A DNA stretch of 38,736 nucleotides from a virus. Under the pieces are notes generated by a model that worked only from the letters and a program-made list of their open reading frames with translations, did no database searches and was not told the origin of the DNA. Numbering within the stretch: the stretch's first letter is position 1; each line of letters opens with the position of its first letter. Below are positions 29,254-37,601 of this stretch, piece after piece. The stretch is taken from positions 1 through 38,736 of the IMG/VR virus record IMGVR_UViG_3300022707_000823. One strand, written 5' to 3'. Made by a program: the position numbers and the translations under genes.

Positions 29254-29344
29254 TTTATTCTAAATATAATCAAATAAAGGCTAGACAATGTAGCAATGTA
29301 ACCTTATAATGATTACATCAACTACAAAGACGGAGCAAAACAAA
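29254..29344 (+). promoter_or_regulatory. Strong sigma70-like promoter before the 29345 gene
   Basis: TAGACA (29282-29287), 17-base spacer and a perfect TATAAT (29305-29310). Transcription would start near 29317, leaving about 28 bases of leader with GGAG nine bases before ATG 29345. This location excludes the ATG at 29309, which lies inside the -10 element. It would separately drive the accessory block to about 30904. Confidence 0.7.
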
Positions 29345-29494
29345 ATGTTCGCACATTACAGCAAGCAAGGGTCAACTCACTATATGACAATTTCTAAAAC
29401 TGTTAGACCTGTTGGATTGACAGAGGTTTTTAGTTGTAAGAAGGAAGCTGTTGCTTACGCTAAGAAGGTAAACGCAAAGCCTTGGAATTTTTAA
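29345..29494 (+). CDS. Small protein, unknown
   Basis: A protein of 49 residues with GGAG upstream; the longer frame starting at 29309 lies inside the promoter. It begins MFAHYSKQGSTHYMTISKTV and ends with Lys-rich KKEAVAYAKKVNAKPWNF. The strand-strand-helix layout suggests a tiny ferredoxin-like or DNA-contacting domain. No family was recognised. Confidence 0.58.
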   Translation: MFAHYSKQGSTHYMTISKTVRPVGLTEVFSCKKEAVAYAKKVNAKPWNF

Positions 29495-29518
29495 CAACAT
29501 TGTTAAGGAGAAAATAAA

Positions 29519-29710
29519 ATGGCACGCCACATAGACATCGTTACAGCCGACAAGGCTGAATGGGATAAGGCTAAAGACAAGGCGGTTGCTCTTGGCTATG
29601 AACTAAGAGGCGAAAGTCGCTTGTATGCTTCATCGGGCGCTTTAATTGGGTGTTGGGATGACGGCCCATGTAGCGGCGGCTGGTTCTACTATTTCACAAT
29701 GGCTGCATAA
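29519..29710 (+). CDS. Small protein, unknown
   Basis: A protein of 63 residues with AAGGAG eight bases before the ATG. The sequence (RHIDIVTADKAEWDKAKDKA; YASSGALIGCWDDGPCSGGW) has two cysteines in a Gly-rich loop and a terminal FYYFTMAA strand. It resembles small orphan proteins in phage accessory regions. Function unknown. Confidence 0.58.
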   Translation: MARHIDIVTADKAEWDKAKDKAVALGYELRGESRLYASSGALIGCWDDGPCSGGWFYYFTMAA

Positions 29711-29730
29711 GCGGCTTTAAGGGGGAAAAT

Positions 29731-29907
29731 ATGAAGCCACAACCCATCACTGACTACATCAAAGCCAATCACCCCTCTAAGGCTGCATTTGCTCGATCTC
29801 AGGGCATAACGCCTCAACTGCTAACCAAGTGGATCAATAAGAACTTTATCGTCGTAGGCACCACCATATACAGCCCACGGCGAGAAGTTATTAGCGAGTG
29901 TAAATAA
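29731..29907 (+). CDS. Cro-like HTH protein (58 residues)
   Basis: A small protein with AAGGGGG seven to nine bases upstream. The N-terminal 40 residues read ITDYIKANHPSKAAFARSQG then ITPQLLTKWINKNFIVVG, a minimal helix-turn-helix of the Cro/YdaS-like kind (K-x-x-F-A-x-x-x-G-x-x-x-Q-x-x-x-x-W). The end (IYSPRREVISECK) matches the C-terminal strand of Cro-like proteins. Its stop overlaps the next ATG (TAATG). It may regulate the accessory block. Confidence 0.62.
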   Translation: MKPQPITDYIKANHPSKAAFARSQGITPQLLTKWINKNFIVVGTTIYSPRREVISECK

Positions 29908-30254
29908 TGAATAACTGGAAAAGCGTAACACACACCAATCTTTTACCCGAAGCAGGAAAGTGGGTTAATTTACATGTAGATCACCGACTGAACCCGCAAG
30001 ATTTCATGTATCGGACTATGGGTGTTGAGATGCTGGCTGGACCCATTGAAGAGGTCACAGTGGGACAACTCAGGTATGTCGACTCTGATGGACATGCTTA
30101 TTGGCAAAGAGGTGAGTTATCAAGTGGTATTCCACTCGAAGAAATTAAAAACGTGTCTATGTGGCAGGAACTTCCTGATTTACCGCAGTTTCACGAAGCT
30201 GAGAATGGCTGGGGAATATTTGATTGCGAACACCGGAATTATGAATCTATTTAG
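29907..30254 (+). CDS. Accessory-block protein, unknown
   Basis: A protein of 115 residues coupled to the HTH gene. It starts NNWKSVTHTNLLPEAGKWVN and is rich in Trp, Glu and His (WQRGELSSGIPLEEIKNVSM; WGIFDCEHRNYESI). No motif is known to me. The stop lies at the start of a relic gene-end repeat, suggesting a recombination boundary. Confidence 0.56.
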   Translation: MNNWKSVTHTNLLPEAGKWVNLHVDHRLNPQDFMYRTMGVEMLAGPIEEVTVGQLRYVDSDGHAYWQRGELSSGIPLEEIKNVSMWQELPDLPQFHEAENGWGIFDCEHRNYESI

Positions 30255-30292
30255 CTGATCTATTAACTAATAACCTACTGGAGAAACAATGA
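30254..30292 (+). repeat. Gene-end/leader repeat, copy 3
   Basis: Reads ADLLTNNLLEKQ followed by TGA and carries the CTGGAG ribosome site of the gene at 30289. It is clearly related in sequence and frame to the copies at 28924 and 29210. It now serves only as a leader. Confidence 0.5.
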
Positions 30293-30666
30293 TGAACAAG
30301 ATGGAATTGTTATGTACGAGAGATAATATCAGTATGGAAGAGGCATATGATTATGATTTCGACCCACCAAAGCCTCTAGGTGAATTCCCGCATATCAACT
30401 GTAGTGATGTTTTCTTTTGGGGATGCGCTGACAGTGAGGTTATTCTGGAAGAAGATATTAAGGATTTCGATAAGGCGCTAAAAGATTGCGACGATAATAA
30501 CGATGCTGGACAACTTCTGTACTGCGCAAGAAAAATGAAAGAGAGGCCACAAGGAGCATATTATTCATTGATCCCTGAAAAATATTGGTCACTATTCAAC
30601 GAGGCGGGCCCAGAAAAAGAAGTTGGGTTTGGCAACCCTTACGCAATAGGAGAATATGATGATTAA
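30289..30666 (+). CDS. Acidic accessory protein, unknown
   Basis: A protein of 125 residues with GGAG seven bases before the ATG. It is strongly acidic (EEAYDYDFDPPKPLGEFPHI; ILEEDIKDFDKALKDCDDNN) with several cysteines and aromatics (FFWGCADSE). Such acidic small proteins can mimic nucleic acid, as several phage anti-restriction and anti-CRISPR proteins do, but no specific match is seen. The next gene overlaps its stop. Confidence 0.56.
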   Translation: MMNKMELLCTRDNISMEEAYDYDFDPPKPLGEFPHINCSDVFFWGCADSEVILEEDIKDFDKALKDCDDNNDAGQLLYCARKMKERPQGAYYSLIPEKYWSLFNEAGPEKEVGFGNPYAIGEYDD

Positions 30667-30904
30667 GTTTAAATACATAATCGGAGCCAACATAGAGCTA
30701 GCAGTAGAAGCCAACATCCTACCAGCCGAACCTGACGTTAATTACGCTGGAGGAGTCGATATACTATCCGTCAAACTCCCTAACGGTGATGACGTAGAAA
30801 CCGATGATATCTATATCTACAACAAGATCGACATGGACTCCCTGGACGAACTATTGGAAGAATGCGCTATGGAGAAGGCAGGGGAGGATTCATGGCCACC
30901 ATGA
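30656..30904 (+). CDS. Acidic small protein, last gene of rightward early block
   Basis: A protein of 82 residues starting with AGGAG six bases upstream, overlapping the end of the previous gene. After a beta-strand start ([20 protein letters not shown]) it becomes acidic ([36 protein letters not shown]). No family recognised. It is followed by about 150 bases without a gene, holding only a small palindrome (30952-30967). Confidence 0.55.
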   Translation: MMIKFKYIIGANIELAVEANILPAEPDVNYAGGVDILSVKLPNGDDVETDDIYIYNKIDMDSLDELLEECAMEKAGEDSWPP

Positions 30905-31020
30905 TGATTATTCCCTGCCGCTAGTAGTAAGATGGCTTTGCCACGAATGTCACATGGCTTGGCATGTAGCTAATGGTCACGGGCTGAATGGATAGTGCAA
31001 ATGTTTTAATGCCATCAGTG

Positions 31021-31029
31021 TGTTAGAAT
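31021..31029 (+). promoter_or_regulatory. Candidate promoter of the second fibre module
   Basis: An extended -10 TGTTAGAAT sits about 30 bases before the fibre gene; the -35 region is weak. The stretch 30905-31058 has no gene. A late promoter needing an activator is possible. The same TG-T-TA pattern occurs before 35129. Confidence 0.35.
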
Positions 31030-31058
31030 AAGGGAATACACAGTAAACACGGTGATCT

Positions 31059-32171
31059 ATGGCTTTAAGTGTAACGATGCCAGCTCAAACCAATGACGGC
31101 AATGCCTACAGTTGGCTATCCACTGATCTAGGGGCTTCTGCTGTTGTTTCTGGCACAAAAGGAACTTTCGCAGATAATACTAAGTTTAGAGTGGAAGGTA
31201 TAGGCTTTGGTCCAGCGCCAGAAATACCAAGATACGAAAACTTTGCAGGCGGTGTTGCTGATGCTGATGTACTGACCACCAATACTATTTTTGATGTCGT
31301 TCCAGCCGTTAAAGCTACGTTTTCGTCAGATGCCCGATCCGGCGCTTTGTCTATGAATACTTACCAAGACAACGGTGCTAGTTTTGGTGGTGCAGGCGGT
31401 ACACTTGACTACGGCGAAGGTGTAACAGAGATGTTCGTTTCTTATGCTACAAAGATTCCTGTTGGTGCAAAATTCCCCCATTCAGATGCCGCTAATGCCG
31501 CTTCTCCTCTTAATGATTATTCTGTAGGAGGTACTGTCAGCAATTATAAAATATTCTGGCAGGATGACGGAAACACAACAGACAAGAACGACATTGTAAT
31601 ACCCACACAGAATAAAGCCACAGGAGGCGTGAACAGTGGATGGGAAATAGCGGGTAATGATTTACCCTCTAAGCATGACTTCGGGTTCGACCCCGCCTTC
31701 TGGGAATTCGGAGCTTGGGTTAGAATAGAGTGCTGGATGAAGGCTGGGGCGACCCCCGAGGTAGATGCGGGCAATTTATACTTTAGCGCATCCAACAGCG
31801 TAGCCAATGTTGAAGATACTGTAGTGAATATTACACCCGTTATATTTTCTGGTGGTAACTCTCCGTTTCAATGGTCAAGGGGTAACTTTGGTTTCTTTAC
31901 AAGAGGAAATACAACTGGTGATTCTATTGAAACTCTTATCGATGATTTCTACTTTGTGAAGGGAGCCAACGCTTCCTCGAGGATTATCGTCGGAGATGCC
32001 TCAACCTATGCGCTCTGCAAGAAATCGGCCCTTTGTACAATGTTAGATTGGAGTAATGGAGGCACTAATTTCATTGCAAGAACAGCCGACTTAGACCTGG
32101 GTGGTCCTTTATGGATACATCATGTAGTCGGTGAAAACACAACAGTCCTCAGTGTGCAGGTGTCATCCTAA
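31059..32171 (+). CDS. Virion/fibre-module protein 1, lectin-like
   Basis: A protein of 370 residues. The Gly/Asn/Ser/Thr-rich strand pattern, aromatic clusters (FGFDPAFWEFGAWVRIECWM) and the segment GDSIETLIDDFYFVKGANAS resemble jelly-roll or concanavalin-like polysaccharide-binding or lyase folds. No catalytic set could be picked out. Coupled to the larger fibre gene, it is probably an appendage component. It lies apart from the main structural block. Confidence 0.6.
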   Translation: MALSVTMPAQTNDGNAYSWLSTDLGASAVVSGTKGTFADNTKFRVEGIGFGPAPEIPRYENFAGGVADADVLTTNTIFDVVPAVKATFSSDARSGALSMNTYQDNGASFGGAGGTLDYGEGVTEMFVSYATKIPVGAKFPHSDAANAASPLNDYSVGGTVSNYKIFWQDDGNTTDKNDIVIPTQNKATGGVNSGWEIAGNDLPSKHDFGFDPAFWEFGAWVRIECWMKAGATPEVDAGNLYFSASNSVANVEDTVVNITPVIFSGGNSPFQWSRGNFGFFTRGNTTGDSIETLIDDFYFVKGANASSRIIVGDASTYALCKKSALCTMLDWSNGGTNFIARTADLDLGGPLWIHHVVGENTTVLSVQVSS

Positions 32172-34750
32172 TGGCTCTAGTAACCTCTTTTCTAAACCTA
32201 GATAATGTAGGATCTGAGGACGGATTAACAAAGGCCACGGGTTGGAAAACCATGTTGACGTGGGCTACCAACGAAGCCACTAATCTTGTCACTGATGGCG
32301 ACACTCATAAGGTTCTAATCAGTGGTTCTGGTGCAGATGTTTTAATAGCGACTGGGATAGATTTCGCAGCATTAGGTTGGACAACGGGTGCATCTAACAA
32401 TATTTTAATGACTAATGATGTAGCGGACCGTCATGCAGGTATTTTTGATTCCGGCAAATATCACTTAAAAGCACAAAACACTACTAATAACTTTATAGCT
32501 ATTAGTACTATCGGTGAGTTTGTAGACATTGAACACTTACAGTTTGTTCTTGACGTTTCAACAAATTTTAATGCTAACTCCACTTTAATACGAAGAAATG
32601 ACACAGGTTCAGCTACATTTACAAACGCCAATATTTTCAAAAACATATCATCGTCTACTAATTCGAACCTGGTTGGACTTACTCACGGGTCTGCTACTGG
32701 GCAGACTTTTGAAGACAGCAATAATGTATATATTGATTTCGATAATTCAGGGACTTTCACATTCGGACTCGGTGTAGAGGGTGATTTTACTGACGTAGAG
32801 TCATATAACGAGACATTTATAGGGTGTAAAGTAGGTGTTGCTAGCAACGATCTTCACCTTATAAAAAATTGTATCTTCCAGGGTTGCACCACAGACATAT
32901 CATCCACCAATGGTATTGATTCCAATTCTGATTTTAACTTGACAGACAGCGCCACAGCCTTCCCAACAGGCTCAAATAACGTTAACAGTGCGACGCTCAC
33001 TTTTGAAGATGCAGCTAGCGACGACTTCCATCTAGCATCAGGTGATACAGCCGCTATAGGCGCAGGAGTCGGCCCCAGTACTGATTCTAACGTACCTTTA
33101 GTAGACGTTGATGGTGATGTAAGGTCAGGTACTACTACGGACATAGGTTATGATTTAAGAGTCGCCGGACCTAATATTTCAGATGTAAACACTACAAATA
33201 TTATTACCAATGGCAGTAATATAACCACCAATGGTAGTGCTTTAGATACCACCACCTTACTCACTACAACGAACGGAACGGTCAGCGATACTCAATCTCT
33301 GTCTAATCAAACCGAGCCCGCTATAGGCCCGAACGCATTAGTACACACTAACGTACCGTTTACCGATGCCAATCAAATAGTTAAAGTACGTGCTACGGAC
33401 GGATCAAACCCGAATGAGATTGTAGTCACTAAAAACGTCGCTTCAGGAAGGTCTTTAGTCACTGGTGTATTTGTTGATAACACAGATGATTCGTTGTTTG
33501 GCCTATTATCAGTAGGAACAGCAAGTGATGACGACCAATTAGACGTTCCGACATTAACTGACAACGGTAAGACAGTCACGTATAATGCGGATGGAACCTT
33601 TTTCATCACAGCACCTACGTTCCCTGATCAACTATCGGCTGTAAGGTATTGGAATCAAACAACCTGGGGTGCGGCACAGAATGTATCGATTACAGAAAGT
33701 GGAGCTGTAGTGACTAATGGACTAACAGGCCCTCTTACCTCTTCACTCACTGGACCTTTAACTTCAGGGTTGACATCGGGTGCAGCTATTCAGCGGATTT
33801 TCATAACCCTCGACCCTGTGCTTAATGGCTTTTACGAGTTAGCTAACTCGTGGACAGCTTCAGGTGACTTCGAGATTGAGTTTCAGTTTAGTACTACTGA
33901 TTCGTCCGCTGTAAAAAGAATTCTAGGTGGGCCTACTAACAATCAGGATGAGATTATTTGCTTTATGTTGGCAAATGGTATTGTCACGTTTATTGTTCGT
34001 ACTGGAGTTGTTGAAAGTCCGGTGTTATTTACTGTGGCTGCGTATAATGATGGTAAATTACACACAGGTAAGATAGGTTTTTCAGGAACAACAATGTCTC
34101 TTCAAGTAGATGACGCGACCCCTGTAACGGGAACGCATACTCGTGATGGAAATGAGACAGTCTCATTGATTGGAAACAGGGCAAATAATGCTGATTTCTT
34201 CGACGGCGTAATAGCCAACGTTAAATTCACTGACCTAGTTACTTCAAACAATACTTTCACCTTTGCGCTTGATGAAGTTACGGCCAACACAGAGACAGCC
34301 GCAGAGGGTGGAAATAGCGTCACTTACACCAACATACCCACAGGAGCGCCAGACAGAGAATTATTTACTTTAGTAGGGGATGAATGGTTAGAGGGTGAAG
34401 TCTTAACAAACGGTGACTTTGCAACCGATACTGATTGGACAAAAGGAACGGGTTGGACAATTTCTGGTGGTAAGGCATCAAGCGATGGAACTCAGGCCGG
34501 CGATTCTGATCTTACACAAACCTCTGTTATATCAGGGTTAAGATACCAAACTGTATACACCAGCGAGTCAGTTTCAGCAGGTAATTCTACTATTTTAGTC
34601 GGAACCACAGAAGGCACAGACAGACCAGCGGCTGGAGAATTCACCGAGAACATTACCGCAGCAGGAACATTAGCCGGTATAAGGGCGGACGTTAACTTTG
34701 TTGGTGATATTACAAATATAAGCATCAAGCGAATTCTCGAGGCTCCATAA
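32171..34750 (+). CDS. Large fibre/spike: beta-helix, linkers, LamG-like and CBM-like domains
   Basis: A protein of 859 residues. Residues about 40-340 form a right-handed beta-helix: short rungs, then DGDVRSGTTTDIGYDLRVA, the usual end of pectate-lyase-fold repeats (D-G-x-x-R...D-I-G). A Thr/Asn linker (TTNIITNGSNITTNGSALD) precedes an Ig-like part. LTGPLTSSLTGPLTSGLTSG is a fibre-like repeat. Residues about 540-700 resemble a LamG/concanavalin domain (VLNGFYELANSWTASGDFEI; GKIGFSGTTMSLQVDDATPV). The last 110 residues look like a CBM4/9-type module (LTNGDFATDTDWTKGTGWTI). This is probably the main receptor or glycan-degrading spike. Confidence 0.72.
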   Translation: MALVTSFLNLDNVGSEDGLTKATGWKTMLTWATNEATNLVTDGDTHKVLISGSGADVLIATGIDFAALGWTTGASNNILMTNDVADRHAGIFDSGKYHLKAQNTTNNFIAISTIGEFVDIEHLQFVLDVSTNFNANSTLIRRNDTGSATFTNANIFKNISSSTNSNLVGLTHGSATGQTFEDSNNVYIDFDNSGTFTFGLGVEGDFTDVESYNETFIGCKVGVASNDLHLIKNCIFQGCTTDISSTNGIDSNSDFNLTDSATAFPTGSNNVNSATLTFEDAASDDFHLASGDTAAIGAGVGPSTDSNVPLVDVDGDVRSGTTTDIGYDLRVAGPNISDVNTTNIITNGSNITTNGSALDTTTLLTTTNGTVSDTQSLSNQTEPAIGPNALVHTNVPFTDANQIVKVRATDGSNPNEIVVTKNVASGRSLVTGVFVDNTDDSLFGLLSVGTASDDDQLDVPTLTDNGKTVTYNADGTFFITAPTFPDQLSAVRYWNQTTWGAAQNVSITESGAVVTNGLTGPLTSSLTGPLTSGLTSGAAIQRIFITLDPVLNGFYELANSWTASGDFEIEFQFSTTDSSAVKRILGGPTNNQDEIICFMLANGIVTFIVRTGVVESPVLFTVAAYNDGKLHTGKIGFSGTTMSLQVDDATPVTGTHTRDGNETVSLIGNRANNADFFDGVIANVKFTDLVTSNNTFTFALDEVTANTETAAEGGNSVTYTNIPTGAPDRELFTLVGDEWLEGEVLTNGDFATDTDWTKGTGWTISGGKASSDGTQAGDSDLTQTSVISGLRYQTVYTSESVSAGNSTILVGTTEGTDRPAAGEFTENITAAGTLAGIRADVNFVGDITNISIKRILEAP

Positions 34751-35088
34751 TGGAATTCTACACACTCTACACAGTAGACGCCACACCAGCCGAACTATTA
34801 GCCAAGTACCCTACACCAGCAGAATATACTCACGGCAATACAGACTTTTATATATTCTGTGAGTCACTAGAAGAGGTAACCGGAATACCTGCTGTGGACC
34901 CTGAAGAGGTGGACAAGCAGGGTTTCAATTACCCATTTGATGCCAGCGGAACGGGATTAACAGAAGCGGCCTTAAATGGTAGGATGAACGCACTATTCGC
35001 AGGGCCAGCATCTACGAAAGAAATACATATGAGCAGGCATCAAGGTAAATACATGTGGCGTTCAAAGTGGAAGCCGGAAGATATTTAA
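34750..35088 (+). CDS. Small protein after fibre gene, unknown
   Basis: A protein of 112 residues overlapping the fibre stop (TAATG). It starts EFYTLYTVDATPAELLAKYP and contains HGNTDFYIFCESLEEVTGIP and a basic end MSRHQGKYMWRSKWKPEDI. It could be a fibre chaperone or base subunit by position. No family recognised. Confidence 0.55.
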   Translation: MEFYTLYTVDATPAELLAKYPTPAEYTHGNTDFYIFCESLEEVTGIPAVDPEEVDKQGFNYPFDASGTGLTEAALNGRMNALFAGPASTKEIHMSRHQGKYMWRSKWKPEDI

Positions 35089-35095
35089 CTAACCA

Positions 35096-35104
35096 TGTTA
35101 TACT
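35096..35104 (+). promoter_or_regulatory. Candidate promoter of the packaging/head genes
   Basis: Extended -10 TGTTATACT in the gap between the fibre module and the packaging genes; no convincing -35. It could provide separate late expression of terminase, portal and capsid genes. Confidence 0.35.
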
Positions 35105-35128
35105 GCAAGAACTCAACAGGATAGGATT

Positions 35129-35410
35129 ATGGCAAGAGATAGAGAAATTAAATTAACTTTCACCGTAGATGGTAGCAAGGATATTCTGGTTCGAGGTGAG
35201 ATGCAGATTAGCGTACAGGGCGACTTCGGTAGTGGAACGTTAAGTCACTTTCCATTAACGAGCGAAGGCGTAGGCGTGGCAGAAAAGATTTTAACCTCGG
35301 CTGAAGACTACGCGAGCAAGGTGCAGAACAACCGATTTACATTAGCCAGCTCAACCAATCCTGATTTAACTGTTATTCTCATCCCCATTATTCCTCATAG
35401 GACAGGCTAA
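35129..35410 (+). CDS. Small protein before terminase, unknown
   Basis: A protein of 93 residues with AGGATAGGA upstream. Strand-rich (REIKLTFTVDGSKDILVRGE; GEMQISVQGDFGSGTLSHFP) ending LIPIIPHRTG. This may be a small beta-sandwich protein of the virion or of assembly. Its stop overlaps the next start. Confidence 0.56.
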   Translation: MARDREIKLTFTVDGSKDILVRGEMQISVQGDFGSGTLSHFPLTSEGVGVAEKILTSAEDYASKVQNNRFTLASSTNPDLTVILIPIIPHRTG

Positions 35411-35532
35411 TGGCTAGACATGCAAAAGCCGTCGGTAGGAAGATACGAAAACTGAAGAAGGAAGGTAAAAGCCAAAAGCAGGCCGTTGCACAAGCGATCA
35501 ATACCGTAAAGAGACGGAAGAAACGTAAGTAA
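35410..35532 (+). CDS. Tiny basic protein (DUF6496-like)
   Basis: A 40-residue product starting on the previous TAA (TAATG): MARHAKAVGRKIRKLKKEGK, then SQKQAVAQAINTVKRRKKRK. The G-K-S-x-K-Q-A-V-A-x-A centre and Lys/Arg-rich ends match the small DUF6496-type proteins often found beside terminase genes. A nucleic-acid contact is likely. It is too short for many automated calls, but the pattern is clear. Confidence 0.62.
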   Translation: MARHAKAVGRKIRKLKKEGKSQKQAVAQAINTVKRRKKRK

Positions 35533-35557
35533 TATCAAGCACATAGAGGCACAAAGC

Positions 35558-36025
35558 ATGCCGGCAGGAAGACCCACCAAACACAAAGTAGAATACAACG
35601 AACAAGCCTATAATTATTGCTTGCTAGGCGCTACTGACCAAGACTTAGCCGACTTCTTTAATGTTGAAGAGAAGACGATTAACAATTGGAAGAAGGATCA
35701 CCCTAAATTTTTACAGTCCTTAAAAGGCGGCAAGGAAGATGCTGATGCTATTGTGGCTAAATCATTATTCAAAAGAGCCACAGGATACAAGGCTGAACCT
35801 GAAGTAAAAGAAGAGACAGATGCTGACGGTAAGTTAAAATCCACAACAACAACAATAAAGACTGTAGGCCCTGATACTACGGCTGCAATATTCTGGCTAA
35901 AGAACCGCAAATCCAATGTATGGCGAGATAAACACGAAATAGACCACAGTGGAGAAGTCGGCGTAACATTCGATCTTAACTACGGATTACAGAAAGACTT
36001 GGGAATACCTCGTGAAGAGGATTAA
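35558..36025 (+). CDS. terS: Terminase small subunit
   Basis: A protein of 155 residues with AGAGG upstream. It begins MPAGRPTKHKVEYNEQAYNY and has a DNA-binding helix-turn-helix LLGATDQDLADFFNVEEKTI then NNWKKDHPKFLQSL, the usual head of P22- and lambdoid-type TerS. The C-terminal part (GPDTTAAIFWLKNRKSNVWR; DKHEIDHSGEVGVTFDLNYG) matches the conserved ending N-x-W-R-D-K-x-x-x-x-H-x-G. It recognises the pac or cos site. It overlaps the large subunit gene by 14 bases. Confidence 0.88.
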   Translation: MPAGRPTKHKVEYNEQAYNYCLLGATDQDLADFFNVEEKTINNWKKDHPKFLQSLKGGKEDADAIVAKSLFKRATGYKAEPEVKEETDADGKLKSTTTTIKTVGPDTTAAIFWLKNRKSNVWRDKHEIDHSGEVGVTFDLNYGLQKDLGIPREED

Positions 36026-37601
36026 ATACGAAGCAGGCCCTACCGCTCAACTATTCCATCGATCAGAGAAAGTCTGTAGAGGTTTCATGGGGCCGGTAGG
36101 TAACGGCAAGTCAGTCGCTTGTATTATGGAAGGCTTAAGATTATCTCAAGACCAATGGCCTAACTCTGAAGGTATACGTAAGTCCCGAGGGGTTATAGTA
36201 CGTAATACCAACCCTGAACTAAGAACCACTACACTAAACACCTGGAAGCAATGGGTACCTGAGCAGATAGCTCCTGTTGTCATGCATCCTCTGATTACGT
36301 GTCGATTCAAACAACGACTCGCTGATAAGACCACGATTGATTTAGAAGTCTATTTCCTCGCAATGGATAAAGACGATGATGTTAAGAAGCTCTTATCATT
36401 AGAGACAACGTGGATATTTCTCAACGAGGTGCGAGAACTCCCTTATTCAGTGGTTAAAGCTTCGAGAGAGAGAATAGGCCGATATCCTGCGGTGGTGGAT
36501 GGTTACGAAGATGTCTATGAAAAGGGCAAACTAGTCTACGAGGCTCCAAGAGACTCAAACGGTCAATACTCACCCTGTAAACGAAAGTCTCTGATAATGG
36601 ATACCAACCCGCCTGATGACGACCATTGGTGGTATCAATTGGCTGAAGAAGGATGTTTACGCAAGGCTGATAACAAAAGCCAAGCTAGGAAAGAGACTAA
36701 AAGGATATTTGACTTCTTCCGCGGTCCTCCTCCACTAGTCAAGAATGATGATGGAACCTATCGACAAAACCCACAGGCTGAGAACATTGCCTTTCTGCCC
36801 GGGGGATATCAGTATTACAAAGACATGATAGCGGGCAATACTCAAGATCATATCGACGTAATGGTATTGGGGAATTATGGTGTGATTAAGGAGGGTCGGC
36901 CTGTTTACCCGGCTTATAATGATTTAATCCACTGTCCACAAGACGGAGCAAAAGCTTTAAATGATCTGCCTATTTGTTTAGGATGGGACTTTGGCCTAAC
37001 TCCTGCATGTATTATCGGTCAGCTCACACCGACAGGACAGATGAGGATATGTGCGGAGTTGTTCACTGAAGACATGTTTGTCAGAGAATTTGCAAGGGAT
37101 GTAGTGAAACCTTTCTTACAACAGTACTTTAACAAGTATGAGATAGGGTTTAGTCTCGCTGATCCTGCCGGTAACAACCGAGGAGAAGGCGAAGGTACGA
37201 GTGCAATTGGTATACTGAACGATGACTATCCACCCCCTGAAGGCGAGAAGCCATTAGACATGGGGTTTTATACCGAGGCTGCACCAACCAACGACCCAAC
37301 GAAACGAATCGATGCTGTGAATAGGTTTATGACCAAGATGATTGACGGTCAACCAGGGTATGTATTGAACAAAGCTTGTAAACTGTTGAGAAAGGGCAAG
37401 AATGGTGGCTATGCTTACAAACGAGTAGCCGTAGCAAGCTCTGAAGAACGCTTTAGAGACAAGCCGGACAAGAACAAATACTCTCACACCTCAGACGCTG
37501 AACAGTATTTAGCATTAGGTTTTGTCGGTGGTTATGTAACAGAAAGAGTAGATGATTTCTACAATGATGAACCTGAAGACGTAACAGCAATGGGATATTA
37601 A
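36012..37601 (+). CDS. terL: Terminase large subunit
   Basis: A protein of 529 residues starting at GTG 36012, which leaves the conserved start KRIKYEAGPTAQLFHRSEKV. Walker A is GPVGNGKS (residues 27-34); Walker B TTWIFLNEVRE is near 132-142. The C-terminal nuclease region shows ICLGWDFGLTPACIIGQ (first Asp), and GFSLADPAGNNRGEGEGTS, as in RNase H-like terminase nucleases. It packages concatemeric DNA through the portal. The length is typical for TerL. The GTG start is supported by the gene overlap. Confidence 0.92.
   Translation: MKRIKYEAGPTAQLFHRSEKVCRGFMGPVGNGKSVACIMEGLRLSQDQWPNSEGIRKSRGVIVRNTNPELRTTTLNTWKQWVPEQIAPVVMHPLITCRFKQRLADKTTIDLEVYFLAMDKDDDVKKLLSLETTWIFLNEVRELPYSVVKASRERIGRYPAVVDGYEDVYEKGKLVYEAPRDSNGQYSPCKRKSLIMDTNPPDDDHWWYQLAEEGCLRKADNKSQARKETKRIFDFFRGPPPLVKNDDGTYRQNPQAENIAFLPGGYQYYKDMIAGNTQDHIDVMVLGNYGVIKEGRPVYPAYNDLIHCPQDGAKALNDLPICLGWDFGLTPACIIGQLTPTGQMRICAELFTEDMFVREFARDVVKPFLQQYFNKYEIGFSLADPAGNNRGEGEGTSAIGILNDDYPPPEGEKPLDMGFYTEAAPTNDPTKRIDAVNRFMTKMIDGQPGYVLNKACKLLRKGKNGGYAYKRVAVASSEERFRDKPDKNKYSHTSDAEQYLALGFVGGYVTERVDDFYNDEPEDVTAMGY

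Noticed and set aside
29309-29344. Start of the small gene at ATG 29309
   Set aside because: That ATG lies in the -10 element of a strong promoter and has no ribosome site; ATG 29345 is better.
30952-30967. Terminator at the end of the rightward early block
   Set aside because: The ACATG-GCTTGG-CATGT stem has only five pairs and no following T run.
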